Shown: piece after piece, positions 28,557 to 37,146 of the stretch
Layout: every line of letters begins with the position of its first letter
How positions within the stretch are numbered: the first letter of the stretch is position 1
From: FW021-bin31 sp964647485
Lineage (GTDB): Bacteria > Bacteroidota > Bacteroidia > Chitinophagales > Chitinophagaceae
Assembly: GCA_964647485.1 (NCBI GenBank)
Contig: CAZYHV010000002.1
Location: 62,001-126,000 of the forward strand
Length of the DNA stretch: 64,000 bases
Direction of reading: 5' to 3'
Position numbers and translations under genes: made by a program
The notes under the pieces: model-generated
The model's database searches: none
Seen by the model: the letters and a program-made list of their open reading frames with translations, nothing else
What the model was told of the DNA's origin: nothing

Positions 28557-29567
28557 CTATTGATGAAGAAGCATTTTACTATCTAATATGACATTTTTAG
28601 GAGGATAATCTCCTTTATGGTTTAATATTTCAAATAATAATTCGGCTGCACCACTCCCCTGTTCATAGGGAAATTGTTCAATAGAAATTAAAGGGCGAGA
28701 CTCCATATATTCTGTGATAGGCCAGTTCCCATAACTCACAAAGGAGATATCTTTATTAATCTTCAACCCTTGTTCTTTACAATAACGAATTACATCCAAC
28801 GCGACATTATCATTAAAGGCAACCACAGCGGTCGGTGGATTCGGAAGTGCCAACAATTTTTTCATTACCTGACAATTCATTTCAGAAGACAAGTCGGTAT
28901 GCAGAATATAATTATCATCAACCGGAAGATCATATTTTTCACAACGATCTTTATATGCCCGATATCTTTCATTTTTAATCTTTAGTGATAAAGGTCCTCG
29001 TACATATGCAATATATCGATGCCCTTCCCCTACTAAATAATCCATTGCTTCCAGGGTCGTATCATAAATATTACACCAAACCGCATTAATATCCCGGCTC
29101 TCTTGCGGAATCCGATCAAAGAAAACTATGGGTAGATTCTGTCTATTAAGTTTTTTATAGCATTCTACCGCCTCCACATCCTTCCCTATAGTAATCAACA
29201 TGCCGTCTACCCGATGATCCATCATCGTTTTAAGAATACGTTCTCCCTGTTTGACATCATTATGAGATTGACCAATGAGTACACTATAACCTTCTTGCAG
29301 GGCAACATCCTCAATACCGGTGATCACATCCGAAAAAAATTCTTCCTGAACCCCCGGTAAGAGTAAACCAATAGTAAACGTTTTCTTCTGCTTAAAGGCA
29401 ATGGCTTGTCGATTGGGTTCATAACCTAGTTCCTCCGCTAAGTCCTTGACACGCATCTTCGTTCTCAAACCAATTCTCGGATGATCACTCAATGCACGAG
29501 AAACTGTAGATGGAGAAATTTTCAGTTGCTTTGCTATTTCTTTAATTGTAACAACACCTTTACGCAT
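28557..29567 (-). CDS. LacI/GalR-family transcriptional regulator
   Basis: The product is a 336-residue repressor-type regulator. The N-terminal helix-turn-helix is VTIKEIAKQLKISPSTVSRALS, followed by a hinge helix (GYEPNRQAIAF) and a periplasmic-binding-protein-like effector domain (TIGLLLPGVQEEFF, DGMLITIG, VVAFNDNVALDVIRYC). Such proteins normally sense a sugar or nucleoside. It lies directly upstream of the twelve-gene surface locus on the same strand, with two candidate operators in between, so it probably controls that locus. Confidence 0.9.
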   Translation of the reverse strand: MRKGVVTIKEIAKQLKISPSTVSRALSDHPRIGLRTKMRVKDLAEELGYEPNRQAIAFKQKKTFTIGLLLPGVQEEFFSDVITGIEDVALQEGYSVLIGQSHNDVKQGERILKTMMDHRVDGMLITIGKDVEAVECYKKLNRQNLPIVFFDRIPQESRDINAVWCNIYDTTLEAMDYLVGEGHRYIAYVRGPLSLKIKNERYRAYKDRCEKYDLPVDDNYILHTDLSSEMNCQVMKKLLALPNPPTAVVAFNDNVALDVIRYCKEQGLKINKDISFVSYGNWPITEYMESRPLISIEQFPYEQGSGAAELLFEILNHKGDYPPKNVILDSKMLLHQ

Positions 29568-29656
29568 ACCTTTGAACCCATTTTATATACTTATTCAAAA
29601 TTAATAAATTTTGACCTCTTTTTCTCTATATTTTTTTAAAAAAAAGAAGAATTCTT

Positions 29657-29688
29657 TTTGGTTGAGAAAATATTCAATCTTACCTTTG
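29657..29688 (+). promoter_or_regulatory. Bacteroidota-type promoter of the initiator tRNA gene
   Basis: TTTG (29657-29660), a 20-nt spacer and TACCTTTG (29681-29688) match the phylum consensus. The inferred start near 29695 leaves a leader of about 27 nt before the tRNA. Confidence 0.75.
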
Positions 29689-29721
29689 CTATCCCGTTGA
29701 GAAACGGACTATAATAAACAT

Positions 29722-29793
<72 letters not shown>

Positions 29794-29794
29794 C

Positions 29795-29830
29795 AAAAAA
29801 AGCCGACTTCCTTTTAAGTCGGCTTTTTTT
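29795..29830 (+). terminator. Rho-independent terminator of the tRNA gene
   Basis: The arms AGCCGACTT and AAGTCGGCT, extended by A/T runs on both sides, flank a CCTTTT loop and end in seven T residues. Confidence 0.92.
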
Positions 29831-30006
29831 ATGCCTAAAGAACAACTTCTCCCCCCTTGGCTGCGACTCTGACTAATTCCTATTTTTTCTTTTCAAAAGG
29901 TAAATCCCTCTCCCCTACCACAGTAACGACTCATCTCCCTTTTACGCTCATTTTATTGTATATTTGTTAGTTGGCATCTTAAAATGTGATGATTTAGATT
30001 ATTCCT

Positions 30007-30912
30007 ATGAATTTCAACCAACTTAGATACATTCTTTCCGTAGAGAAATACCGGAATTTTGCCAAAGCAGCAGATGACTGTGATGTGGCACAATCTACCT
30101 TGAGTAAAGAGATCCAAAGATTAGAACGAGAGTTTAATATCATGATTTTTGATCGTTCCAAACATCCGGTTGTCCCTACAATGAAAGGAATCGATCTGAT
30201 AGAAAGTGCTCAAAAAATTACCCGGGAACAACAACATTTTATCGAAATTGCTCAAAAAAGAGACAATCAACCCTCCGGCAAATTTCATCTGGGTATTTTG
30301 CCGGGATTAGCACCTTATTTGTTGCCTTTATTCACTACTTCACTCGCCAAAAAATATCCGAAATTAAACTTAAAAGTTTTTGAGATTGGAGAAAAAGAGA
30401 TGGAAGATCTTTTCCATGAAGATCAATTAGATGCTTCTTTGACAATTGAACCTTTTTCCCAACAAGGATTTTATGAAGACTTCCTTTTTAATGAAAAGTT
30501 TGTACTCTACCTAAATGATAAACATCCCTTAGCAAAAAAACAAATTGTCAATTGGGAAGAAATCCCTATTGAAGAGCTTATTTTACAAAAAGGAATTCAA
30601 TCTTTCCTTTTAGATAAAGAGGAACAGGCAGAACTTCCCTTGTCAACCTCCAACATACAAACCGTTGCCTATGAAAACGGCTCTTTAGAAACCATCCGAA
30701 AAATCATAGACTTAAATGGAGGAATAACACTACTTCCTCAACTTGCCACCTTATACATGGGCGAAAGAAGATTAAAACAAGTGCGTCAAATCCAATCTCC
30801 GGCACTGTCAAGAGATATTATTTTAGTCACTCCAAGAGGTTTTGAAAAGAATCGCATTACCAAAGTCCTTAAAAAGGAGATTTTACATCGTCTTCCAAAT
30901 CAACTACCTTAA
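30007..30912 (+). CDS. LysR-family regulator, OxyR-like but without redox cysteines
   Basis: This 301-residue LysR-type regulator has an N-terminal winged helix (NFNQLRYILSVEKYRNFAKA, VAQSTLSKEIQRLE). The effector domain is OxyR-like, shown by LGILPGLAPYLLP and the late NGGITLLPQLATLYMG. In true OxyR proteins two cysteines flank the LxxGHCxRDQ loop; here the corresponding stretch reads ILQKGIQSFLLDKEEQ and holds no cysteine (only Cys25 in the HTH region). It is therefore unlikely to sense peroxide by a disulfide. A -7-like TATATTTG lies at 29959-29966. The neighbouring genes give no clear target. Confidence 0.85.
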   Translation: MNFNQLRYILSVEKYRNFAKAADDCDVAQSTLSKEIQRLEREFNIMIFDRSKHPVVPTMKGIDLIESAQKITREQQHFIEIAQKRDNQPSGKFHLGILPGLAPYLLPLFTTSLAKKYPKLNLKVFEIGEKEMEDLFHEDQLDASLTIEPFSQQGFYEDFLFNEKFVLYLNDKHPLAKKQIVNWEEIPIEELILQKGIQSFLLDKEEQAELPLSTSNIQTVAYENGSLETIRKIIDLNGGITLLPQLATLYMGERRLKQVRQIQSPALSRDIILVTPRGFEKNRITKVLKKEILHRLPNQLP

Positions 30913-31058
30913 CTACCTACTACCGATCAGTCAGTTCTAAACCGTCAAATAGCCTACTAAACAGGTATAATTTGAGAAGTATCTCCCTTTATGGATAATC
31001 GTTATATCGTATCTGTTTTTACCGGCATGGTTAAAACCGAAAGAACTAAAAGCATAAT

Positions 31059-31387
31059 GTGATCCAAATAATTGTAGAAGAAAATGAAGAAGATTTTGAC
31101 CTACCTAACGGTGTTAAGGCCGTTTTGGATGAAAGATTGCAGGAGGATGAAAATGAATATCTGTCAGGCGAAGCATCCATAAACCGGTTGAAAAAGAAAT
31201 ATGCCTTATAAGATAATTGTTTTAGAGAAAAGGGTATAGGGTCAAATCTATCAGAGGTACTCAATTCCGTCAATGAGCCACCCAGAGACTCAAAGATTAT
31301 CTGGTAAAAGGGGGGGCTGACAATCAAAAACGGTTGGAACGAAAAAAAAGGATATTTGTAACGGTGATAGACTATAGCAAAGCATGA
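31059..31387 (+). pseudogene. Decayed type II toxin-antitoxin remnant
   Basis: An open frame from GTG at 31059 to TAA at 31209-31211 encodes about 50 residues with an antitoxin-like end (LPNGVKAVLDERLQ, then YLSGEASINRLKKKYAL). A second frame starts with ATG at 31201, overlapping the first by 11 nt in the way toxin genes usually do, and begins MPYKIIVLEKR like RelE/ParE toxins. It stops after 12 codons. Open fragments in shifted frames continue to TGA at 31385-31387 (RLKDYLVKGGADNQKRLERK). The RelE/ParE assignment rests on the short N-terminus, gene order and overlap, so it is tentative. The opposite-strand frame here looks like a shadow. Confidence 0.5.
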
Positions 31388-31466
31388 TAAACAACAAGAG
31401 GTCGGCAATTAGGTCGACAAAAAAGCCCTAAATCTTTTTTATCAAGTATTTAAGGCAAAAAATAAG

Positions 31467-31540
31467 CGGTCCGGACGAGACTCGAACTCGCGACCTCCTG
31501 CGTGACAGGCAGGCATTCTAACCAACTGAACTACCGGACC
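31467..31540 (-). tRNA. tRNA-Asp (anticodon GTC)
   Basis: It is 74 nt. The acceptor stem GGTCCGG/CCGGACC is perfect and the discriminator is G. The D arm contains AGTTGGTTAGA, the anticodon arm CCTGC CTGTCAC GCAGG and the T arm GCGAG TTCGAGT CTCGT. CCA is not encoded. Confidence 0.95.
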
Positions 31541-31620
31541 AAGATAAGCAAGAACTAATTATAACAGCTTTATTTACAGCTTATTATGCTTTTATTTGCT
31601 GCTTATTCATTAAGCGGTTG

Positions 31621-31652
31621 CAAAGATATAATCTCTTTTAAAATCGAACAAA
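31621..31652 (-). promoter_or_regulatory. Bacteroidota-type promoter of tRNA-Asp
   Basis: On the minus strand TTTG (31652-31649), a 20-nt spacer and TATCTTTG (31628-31621) fit the consensus. The leader before the tRNA would be roughly 75 nt. Confidence 0.7.
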
Positions 31653-31707
31653 TTTTTTTTCAATAATTTTTCTTTTTATTTTGCCTCTTAAAACAATCCA
31701 TCCTATC

Positions 31708-32631
31708 ATGAATGTAAATAAGAAAAATTATAAATTTGGACTCTTTCTATCCTTGGCTTCTGTATGTCTTATTCTTTATTATGGATTAGATATTATCCAT
31801 TTTCAACCCATCTCCAGTTATATTCCCTTTTTAAGAAAGCTCTGCTTTAGTCTTTTTTTGGCTCTTTTGATTATAGCTCTGGGAAAATTTATAGAAAAGA
31901 TTATTCTCAACAGCAAAGAAAAAGAAGGAACCAAATATAATCTTTTACGTATCACCCGTTTGGTCACTATCCTTTTTGTCTTAATTGTAGCGATTTCTTT
32001 TTTATTCCAAAACTTATACACTCTGGCCGTCGGTTTTGGGGTCGTTTCATTGGTATTAGGATTCGCCCTACAAGCTCCTATCACTTCTTTCATCGCCTGG
32101 CTATATATTGTATTTAGAAAGCCTTATCAAGTAGGAGATCGAATACAGATAGCCGGCATGAAAGGAGATGTCATAGAAATACATTACCTGGATACCATAT
32201 TTGAAGAATGTAGTGGTAATTACTTGGGGAACGACCGAAAAAGTGGAAGAATTGTTCATTTCCCCAATAGCATTGTTCTTAAATCAGAAATCATTAACTA
32301 TTCCGGGCCTTTTATTCCTTTTATCTGGAATGAAACCGCTGTACAGATTGCTTATACCAGTGATTTAAAGTTTATAGAAAAGTGTTTTCTAGAAGCCACT
32401 TCCAAAGATTTTGAAGAACGATATCCAAAAGAAAAAGAAAAGGGGGATTCTGAATGGAGACCGGCGGTCTATTTCAGAGTCAATAAATACGCCTGGATGG
32501 AGGCGGTTGTATCCTATCCGGTAGAACCCAATGACACCACAGGAAGAAGAAATAGAATCCTTAAAAAAGTATTACCTGTTTTAAATGAACATCCGGATAA
32601 GGTTCAATTTCCGGAAGGGAGCAAAAGATAG
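31708..32631 (+). CDS. MscS-family mechanosensitive channel
   Basis: This inner-membrane channel opens under osmotic downshock. From the ATG giving MNVNKKNYKFGLFLSL it has 307 residues; a TTG 27 bp upstream is an alternative. Three to four membrane segments are followed by the pore-lining helix and beta domain of MscS (VGFGVVSLVLGFALQAPITS, VGDRIQIAGMKGDVIEI). The small C-terminal alpha/beta domain includes the unusually long, charged FEERYPKEKEKGDSEWRP. It converges on the flavoprotein gene with only 8 bp between the stops. Confidence 0.88.
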   Translation: MNVNKKNYKFGLFLSLASVCLILYYGLDIIHFQPISSYIPFLRKLCFSLFLALLIIALGKFIEKIILNSKEKEGTKYNLLRITRLVTILFVLIVAISFLFQNLYTLAVGFGVVSLVLGFALQAPITSFIAWLYIVFRKPYQVGDRIQIAGMKGDVIEIHYLDTIFEECSGNYLGNDRKSGRIVHFPNSIVLKSEIINYSGPFIPFIWNETAVQIAYTSDLKFIEKCFLEATSKDFEERYPKEKEKGDSEWRPAVYFRVNKYAWMEAVVSYPVEPNDTTGRRNRILKKVLPVLNEHPDKVQFPEGSKR

Positions 32632-32639
32632 TACAAGGT

Positions 32640-33677
32640 TTAATGATGTTCAATATATTCTTTTAAATAAGCGGCATCTTTTTTCACTCCTCCCAAGGTG
32701 GCAGATCCTCTGGTGTACAGCCATGGCAAACCAATAAAATATAGGTTTTTCATGGTACTCACCCCTCTTTTGTGCCTAGGATAACCATCACGGGTAGTTT
32801 CCAAACCTTCAATCCATGAAAAATTAGGACGGTACCCGGTAGCCCAAATGACATTTTTTACATCTGTCAAAGTAGACTGTTCTGTTTCTATTTTCTCCTC
32901 ATGCGCATCAAGCGTTCGCCCTACGGAAATCACATTATTTCGATTTAAAATCTTTTTAACATCAGTTCCAATGATTGGTTGTCTGTTATTCATAATCCGC
33001 TTTCCCAATGTGGTATCTCTACTGACATGGAGAAATCCGGTAACAGAAAACCACCACCACAGCGTTTTTCCTAAAATCTCCTGAGGCAAGGTCTTCACAT
33101 TTGTATTCCCCGAAAAATAAGTCTTCCTTCCTTTCTTTGAAATTTCATCCAGGATCTGATAACCACTATCACCATCCCCCACTACCATAGCCGTACCCTC
33201 TTGTAGCTGATTTGGATTTTTATAAAAATTACTATGGATTTGAAAAATTTCCGCTCCTATCTTTTGATGACAAGCGGGAGTATATGGAATATGAAAAGGT
33301 CCTGTAGCCACAATAACTCCTTTAGCCTTTATTTCGCCTTGATGATGCTTTATAATAAAATAGTCTGATTTCTTTTGCACAGAAACAACTAAAGTATTTA
33401 ATTGAATAGGAAAATTAAATCTCCGAGTATATTTCTTAAAGTATTGAGCAACTTCATATTTGGAGGGATAATACCCTTGAGAAGCCGGAAAATCCATTCC
33501 CGGAAGATGATTAAACTCCGTAGGGGTAAATAATCTTAAAGAATCCCAACGATTCAACCAAGAAGAACCGATTTCTTGTTCTTTATCTATCATTAAAAAA
33601 TGCTTATTTATCTGCTTTAGATAATAAGCCATAGACAATCCAGCTTGTGCTGCTCCAATAATAACGAAATCTAACAT
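32640..33677 (-). CDS. Flavin-containing monooxygenase-like NAD(P)/FAD oxidoreductase
   Basis: The protein is 345 residues from the ATG giving MLDFVIIGAAQAG, which places the FAD Rossmann motif right at the N-terminus. An upstream ATG would add eight residues. FAD- and NADPH-binding segments are VIIGAAQAGLSMAYYL, AMVVGDGDSGYQI and VIWATGYRPN. This is the CzcO/YhiM-like flavoprotein group related to FMOs, with many substrates (amines, sulfides, ketones), so the substrate here cannot be named. The gene is monocistronic, convergent with the MscS gene. Confidence 0.82.
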   Translation of the reverse strand: MLDFVIIGAAQAGLSMAYYLKQINKHFLMIDKEQEIGSSWLNRWDSLRLFTPTEFNHLPGMDFPASQGYYPSKYEVAQYFKKYTRRFNFPIQLNTLVVSVQKKSDYFIIKHHQGEIKAKGVIVATGPFHIPYTPACHQKIGAEIFQIHSNFYKNPNQLQEGTAMVVGDGDSGYQILDEISKKGRKTYFSGNTNVKTLPQEILGKTLWWWFSVTGFLHVSRDTTLGKRIMNNRQPIIGTDVKKILNRNNVISVGRTLDAHEEKIETEQSTLTDVKNVIWATGYRPNFSWIEGLETTRDGYPRHKRGVSTMKNLYFIGLPWLYTRGSATLGGVKKDAAYLKEYIEHH

Positions 33678-33862
33678 CTCTTTTCCATTATATGGAGACA
33701 ATACTATCGAATAATTTTCTATTTATTAAAAATATTTTCAAAAAACGGGTAACAATAGAGCGGATTGAAGTATCTCTATTTGAAAGCAGCATGAAACCTG
33801 GAAAAATCATATAAAAAATTGACAACCAAAAACGAGTCTAAATTTTACCCCTCTGTTCAAAC

Positions 33863-33890
33863 AGCCGGTCTTTACCTTGTAAGGCCGGCT
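33863..33890 (+). terminator. Orphan hairpin terminator (possible small RNA end)
   Basis: The arms AGCCGGTCTT (33863-33872) and AAGGCCGGCT (33881-33890) pair over 10 bp with one G-U, followed by TTATTTCTTT on the plus strand. No plus-strand gene lies upstream; the gap 33678-33977 is otherwise empty between divergent genes. Confidence 0.55.
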
Positions 33891-33977
33891 TTATTTCTTT
33901 AATTCACTATTATGAGATGATTTTTTTGAAATATAAAACTATTTAATTATTTTTACTATTATTGAAAGTATAATCCG

Positions 33978-36038
33978 ATGTTTATGAATACATTTACCTA
34001 TCGTTTTACCCTCCTGTTTATTTCAATATTTTCTCTTGTTTGGGGAAATAAATCTATGGCTCAATCCTTCGTCTCGGATAGCGCGACTTCACCACAAATC
34101 ACTTTTAATACAGAAGAAGGCAGAATAAATTTTCAAGCTCACCTTCGCTCACTTCGACAAATAGCAGGAGCCCCAGAAGCTTTCTATACTTATTTTTGGG
34201 AGCTTGGAGATGGTGACTTCAGTTTTAATAAACAGCCTCAACATGCGTATGCAGACACCGGGGAGTATACTGTCCGCCTATTTGCCACCAACAATTATGA
34301 TGACGGGAAAGCCCCTCCTACTCGTCCTAGAAAAATTAAGGTTGGAAGAAAAGGAAGTTTAGCCCAAAATTACTACCACAGTGGATTTTTTACCGAAGGA
34401 CATAATTTACAATTAAAGGTCAATCGCATGCCCAAACCTAATGAAGATATGGTTTGTATTATTGGTTATAAAAATTCTACTAAAAATAATCGCCCTTTAA
34501 AAGGAAATTTAATTTTGTTTTATAATGATAAAAAATTCAAAAAGAAAAACTTTGGATTGTCTGAATTAAGGGATTATCATAAAGAAACAACCACCAACAT
34601 TTCTTCTTTATTGGCTCGTCGACAAAACCATACAGAAGTTCCTATATATGCTCTTAATGAGGTATCCCGCCATGGTCCTCATGCTATTATAAGCAAGAAA
34701 ACAAAAGATAGAAATACGGCTGCAAACCTCCTTTTAAAAAAGCAAGAATTCTTTAATAATGAGCATGCGCTTCATTTCGAAAATCTACAATCAGGAGAAA
34801 AAAGATATGTATTTGCTATTCTGCATACCACGCCTGAGATGATTAAGGATACCAATGCAACGGTAACGCTAAGCGCCATGATGGTTCCGGACGACCCACA
34901 AGCTCCAATATTAGAAACCAACCTGGATTTACAGATTGTAGCCTCCCATGACCCAAATCGAATGATGCTAAGTAACCGATATTTAAATTATCGATTCATG
35001 GGAAAACATAAACAATTGAAATACAAAGTCCGTTTTCAAAATACAGGAAAAGGTCCGGCACATAAAGTCGATGTAGGAGTAGCCATTCCTCCGACGCTCA
35101 ATCCCAGCTCTATTGACATTAAAGACATGTATCCAAAATGTGTTCCTTGTGCCACGGCCTACTCAGGACAAAGCTGTCTGGATACGGTTATTACCAAAGA
35201 CAGTATTCATTTTATTTTCAATAATATTTATTTACCGGGCGTACGTCAAAAAAATGTGGAAGACAAAGATTCTACCAAAGGATTTATAAAATATAGATTA
35301 CGTTTTCTTGAAAAACCGGCTAAACTTCCTTTCTATTCTCAGGCAGCCATCGTATTCGATAGCAATAATCCGGTTTATACCAATAAAATGCATACCCGGT
35401 ATTTTCCGGGCATCTCCCCCGCTATTATTGCCGGTTATCAAATGGGATTTTCTCAAAGCCCGGAGGAAAAATCCCCATTTGTCATTGGAGCCGCTTTAAC
35501 GCCTTATTCCCCTTACCGGACTTATTTCCAGGTAGAAGCCTATTTAGGGATTCATGGAAAATCCACTTTCTCTAAAATGAATACAGGATCAAAAGTAAGA
35601 GATACCGTACTTATTATTAGGGATTCTGCCAACCAACCGATTGATGCCCGATATAAAGTAAAAGAAGGAAAAGTAATCAAACGACAATTACTATCTTTAG
35701 ACATTGTCCCTCTGGAAGTAAGAAATAATCTCAATGACTGGTTGGGTATAGGAGGTGGATTGTGGTTAAAAGGGAATCTCTATGAAAAACAAAAGATCAC
35801 CCCAAAGCTACTTCTGACTCCAGAAAATACGAATTTAGGTCTACCGGAAAAGACCATTTTATTAAAGAAAAAAGCAATAGAAGAAGCCCCTAAGCATTTT
35901 ACTCATATTAACATAGGAGCTTTCGTAGACGTTAATATTGGCAAGGTGCGAGTCGGTCCGGCTGTGGGTCTTCGACTTTATCATTTTTTTAATCCCAACA
36001 AGACCGGACTCATGATGTACGCTATCTGGAGGTTGTAA
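33978..36038 (+). CDS. Large secreted PKD-domain protein
   Basis: This 686-residue protein has a signal peptide (LLFISIFSLVWGNKSMAQ). A PKD domain at about 65-120 carries the signature FWELGDGDFSF and HAYADTGEYTVRLFATN. The middle contains a DUF11-like conserved-repeat segment (KYKVRFQNTGKGPAHKVDVGV) with a cysteine pair in YPKCVPCATAYSGQSC. The last ~200 residues (VIGAALTPYSPYRTYFQVEAYLG through VRVGPAVGLRLYHFF) look like an outer-membrane beta-barrel or repeat region. There is no C-terminal type IX sorting domain that I can recognise. Function is unknown; cell-surface anchoring or adhesion is a guess. Confidence 0.6.
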   Translation: MFMNTFTYRFTLLFISIFSLVWGNKSMAQSFVSDSATSPQITFNTEEGRINFQAHLRSLRQIAGAPEAFYTYFWELGDGDFSFNKQPQHAYADTGEYTVRLFATNNYDDGKAPPTRPRKIKVGRKGSLAQNYYHSGFFTEGHNLQLKVNRMPKPNEDMVCIIGYKNSTKNNRPLKGNLILFYNDKKFKKKNFGLSELRDYHKETTTNISSLLARRQNHTEVPIYALNEVSRHGPHAIISKKTKDRNTAANLLLKKQEFFNNEHALHFENLQSGEKRYVFAILHTTPEMIKDTNATVTLSAMMVPDDPQAPILETNLDLQIVASHDPNRMMLSNRYLNYRFMGKHKQLKYKVRFQNTGKGPAHKVDVGVAIPPTLNPSSIDIKDMYPKCVPCATAYSGQSCLDTVITKDSIHFIFNNIYLPGVRQKNVEDKDSTKGFIKYRLRFLEKPAKLPFYSQAAIVFDSNNPVYTNKMHTRYFPGISPAIIAGYQMGFSQSPEEKSPFVIGAALTPYSPYRTYFQVEAYLGIHGKSTFSKMNTGSKVRDTVLIIRDSANQPIDARYKVKEGKVIKRQLLSLDIVPLEVRNNLNDWLGIGGGLWLKGNLYEKQKITPKLLLTPENTNLGLPEKTILLKKKAIEEAPKHFTHINIGAFVDVNIGKVRVGPAVGLRLYHFFNPNKTGLMMYAIWRL

Positions 36039-36085
36039 GAAAGGGAAATCCATGAAGAAAACAAGGTAAATTCATTTAGTTTTAT

Positions 36086-36093
36086 TACCTTTG
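36086..36093 (+). promoter_or_regulatory. -7 box of the rpmH-rnpA-yidD promoter
   Basis: TACCTTTG followed by CAG matches TAnnTTTG. The start of transcription would lie near 36100, about 50 nt before rpmH. No clear TTTG was seen at -33. Confidence 0.55.
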
Positions 36094-36152
36094 CAGCTTT
36101 ATTGAGACAATGAAAGAGTTTACTATAATTTTAATTCGCAAATAAACCCACT

Positions 36153-36308
36153 ATGAAGCGTACTTACCAACCTCATAATCGTCGTAGAAAGTCTGTACAT
36201 GGATTTAGAAAAAGAATGAGATCTGCGAACGGACGTAAAGTATTGGCTACCAGAAGAGCTAAAGGACGTCATAAATTAAGTGTTTCAGATGAAAGGAAGC
36301 TGAAATAA
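36153..36308 (+). CDS. rpmH: Ribosomal protein bL34
   Basis: It is a 51-residue, very basic component of the large ribosomal subunit. It starts MKRTYQPHNRRRKSVHGF and contains the family-typical RMRSANGRKVLATRRAKGR. The C-terminus (SVSDERKLK) is slightly longer than in E. coli, as is common in Bacteroidota. It is followed by rnpA, the nearly universal order. Confidence 0.96.
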   Translation: MKRTYQPHNRRRKSVHGFRKRMRSANGRKVLATRRAKGRHKLSVSDERKLK

Positions 36309-36354
36309 GCCTTCTTTTATCACTTTATCAACTTTAACTTTCTATACAAAAGAG

Positions 36355-36768
36355 GTGTTTTCCCAAAAATTAACAAAAAAGGAGCATCTAAAAAGTAGAA
36401 AAAATATTCAAATGCTTTTCCATTCCGGAGAAGCATTTTCTGTCTTCCCTTTCAGAGTTATTTATCGATTTGATTCGGCTACCACAACCTCAGGTTGCAA
36501 AGTGGGCTTTTCCGTCCCTTCAAGAAAGTTTAAAAAAGCAGTAGATCGAAATCGAATCAAACGACAAATGCGGGAGACTTATCGCCTACAAAAAGAACAA
36601 CTTGCCCCTTTTCTTACTCAACAACAAATAGAGCTTCATATTTTCTTTATTTATACCGGTCATACACTTCCGAAATATGATTTTTTATATCGAAAAATGA
36701 GAAAGAGTTTAAACAAACTTGCCAAAAGATTGTTATCGAAAGAACATTCTAATGAAAAAGATAAATAA
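36355..36768 (+). CDS. rnpA: Ribonuclease P protein component
   Basis: This is the protein subunit of RNase P, which helps the catalytic RNA bind precursor tRNAs. It is 137 residues from a GTG start (GTGTTTTCCCAA); no better ATG lies near the N-terminus. The family core motif RNRIKRQMRETYR is intact, preceded by GFSVPSRKFKKAV. The N-terminal KLTKKEHLKSRKNIQMLF is standard. It overlaps the yidD start by 17 bp. Confidence 0.95.
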   Translation: MFSQKLTKKEHLKSRKNIQMLFHSGEAFSVFPFRVIYRFDSATTTSGCKVGFSVPSRKFKKAVDRNRIKRQMRETYRLQKEQLAPFLTQQQIELHIFFIYTGHTLPKYDFLYRKMRKSLNKLAKRLLSKEHSNEKDK

Positions 36769-36982
36769 AATATTGGCTTATCCATTTATTTTATTAATAA
36801 AGATTTATCAGTGGATATTATCCCCTTATTTAGGAAGACAATGCCGTTTTACCCCTACTTGCTCGGAATATGGCATAGAAGCATTCAAAAAACATGGTCT
36901 TTGGAAAGGGGCTTATCTAACGGCACGTCGTTTGTTAGCCTGCCGTCCAGGGGGGCGACATGGATATGATCCGGTTCCTTAA
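36752..36982 (+). CDS. yidD: Membrane protein insertion efficiency factor YidD
   Basis: This 76-residue protein assists YidC/Sec-dependent membrane insertion. It starts MKKINKILAYPFILLIKIYQ, an amphipathic or membrane-associated helix, and carries the family signature CRFTPTCSEYGIEAFKKHG and the C-terminal RLLACRPGGRHGYDPVP. The start inside rnpA is chosen because it gives the family-typical N-terminus. The rpmH-rnpA-yidD order supports the call. Confidence 0.95.
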   Translation: MKKINKILAYPFILLIKIYQWILSPYLGRQCRFTPTCSEYGIEAFKKHGLWKGAYLTARRLLACRPGGRHGYDPVP

Positions 36983-37146
36983 TCAAAGAATTATCCTTTC
37001 TCCGTAAAAGAAGATGGAGACAAAAGAAAATAATTATCTTTGTATCTAAACCAAATAAGGTTCAATCCATCAATGTGTTATAATATTCTTTTTCCTAAAA
37101 GAACCTCTCTTGAATTCTGCCAATATAGAAAAAAGGAGGGCAAGCT

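Noticed and set aside
29941..29985. TTGGCATC upstream of the LysR gene as a further sigma-54 site
   Set aside because: It has a -24-like element but no TTG at the required distance; a TATATTTG box nearby explains the promoter better.
31046..31408. 120-codon minus-strand frame over the toxin-antitoxin remnant
   Set aside because: It is cysteine- and serine-rich with no family features, while the plus strand shows remnants of overlapping antitoxin and toxin frames.
36983..37146. Riboswitch or structured leader upstream of the glycosyltransferase gene
   Set aside because: Only a short TCTCC/GGAGA pairing was seen, with no conserved riboswitch core.
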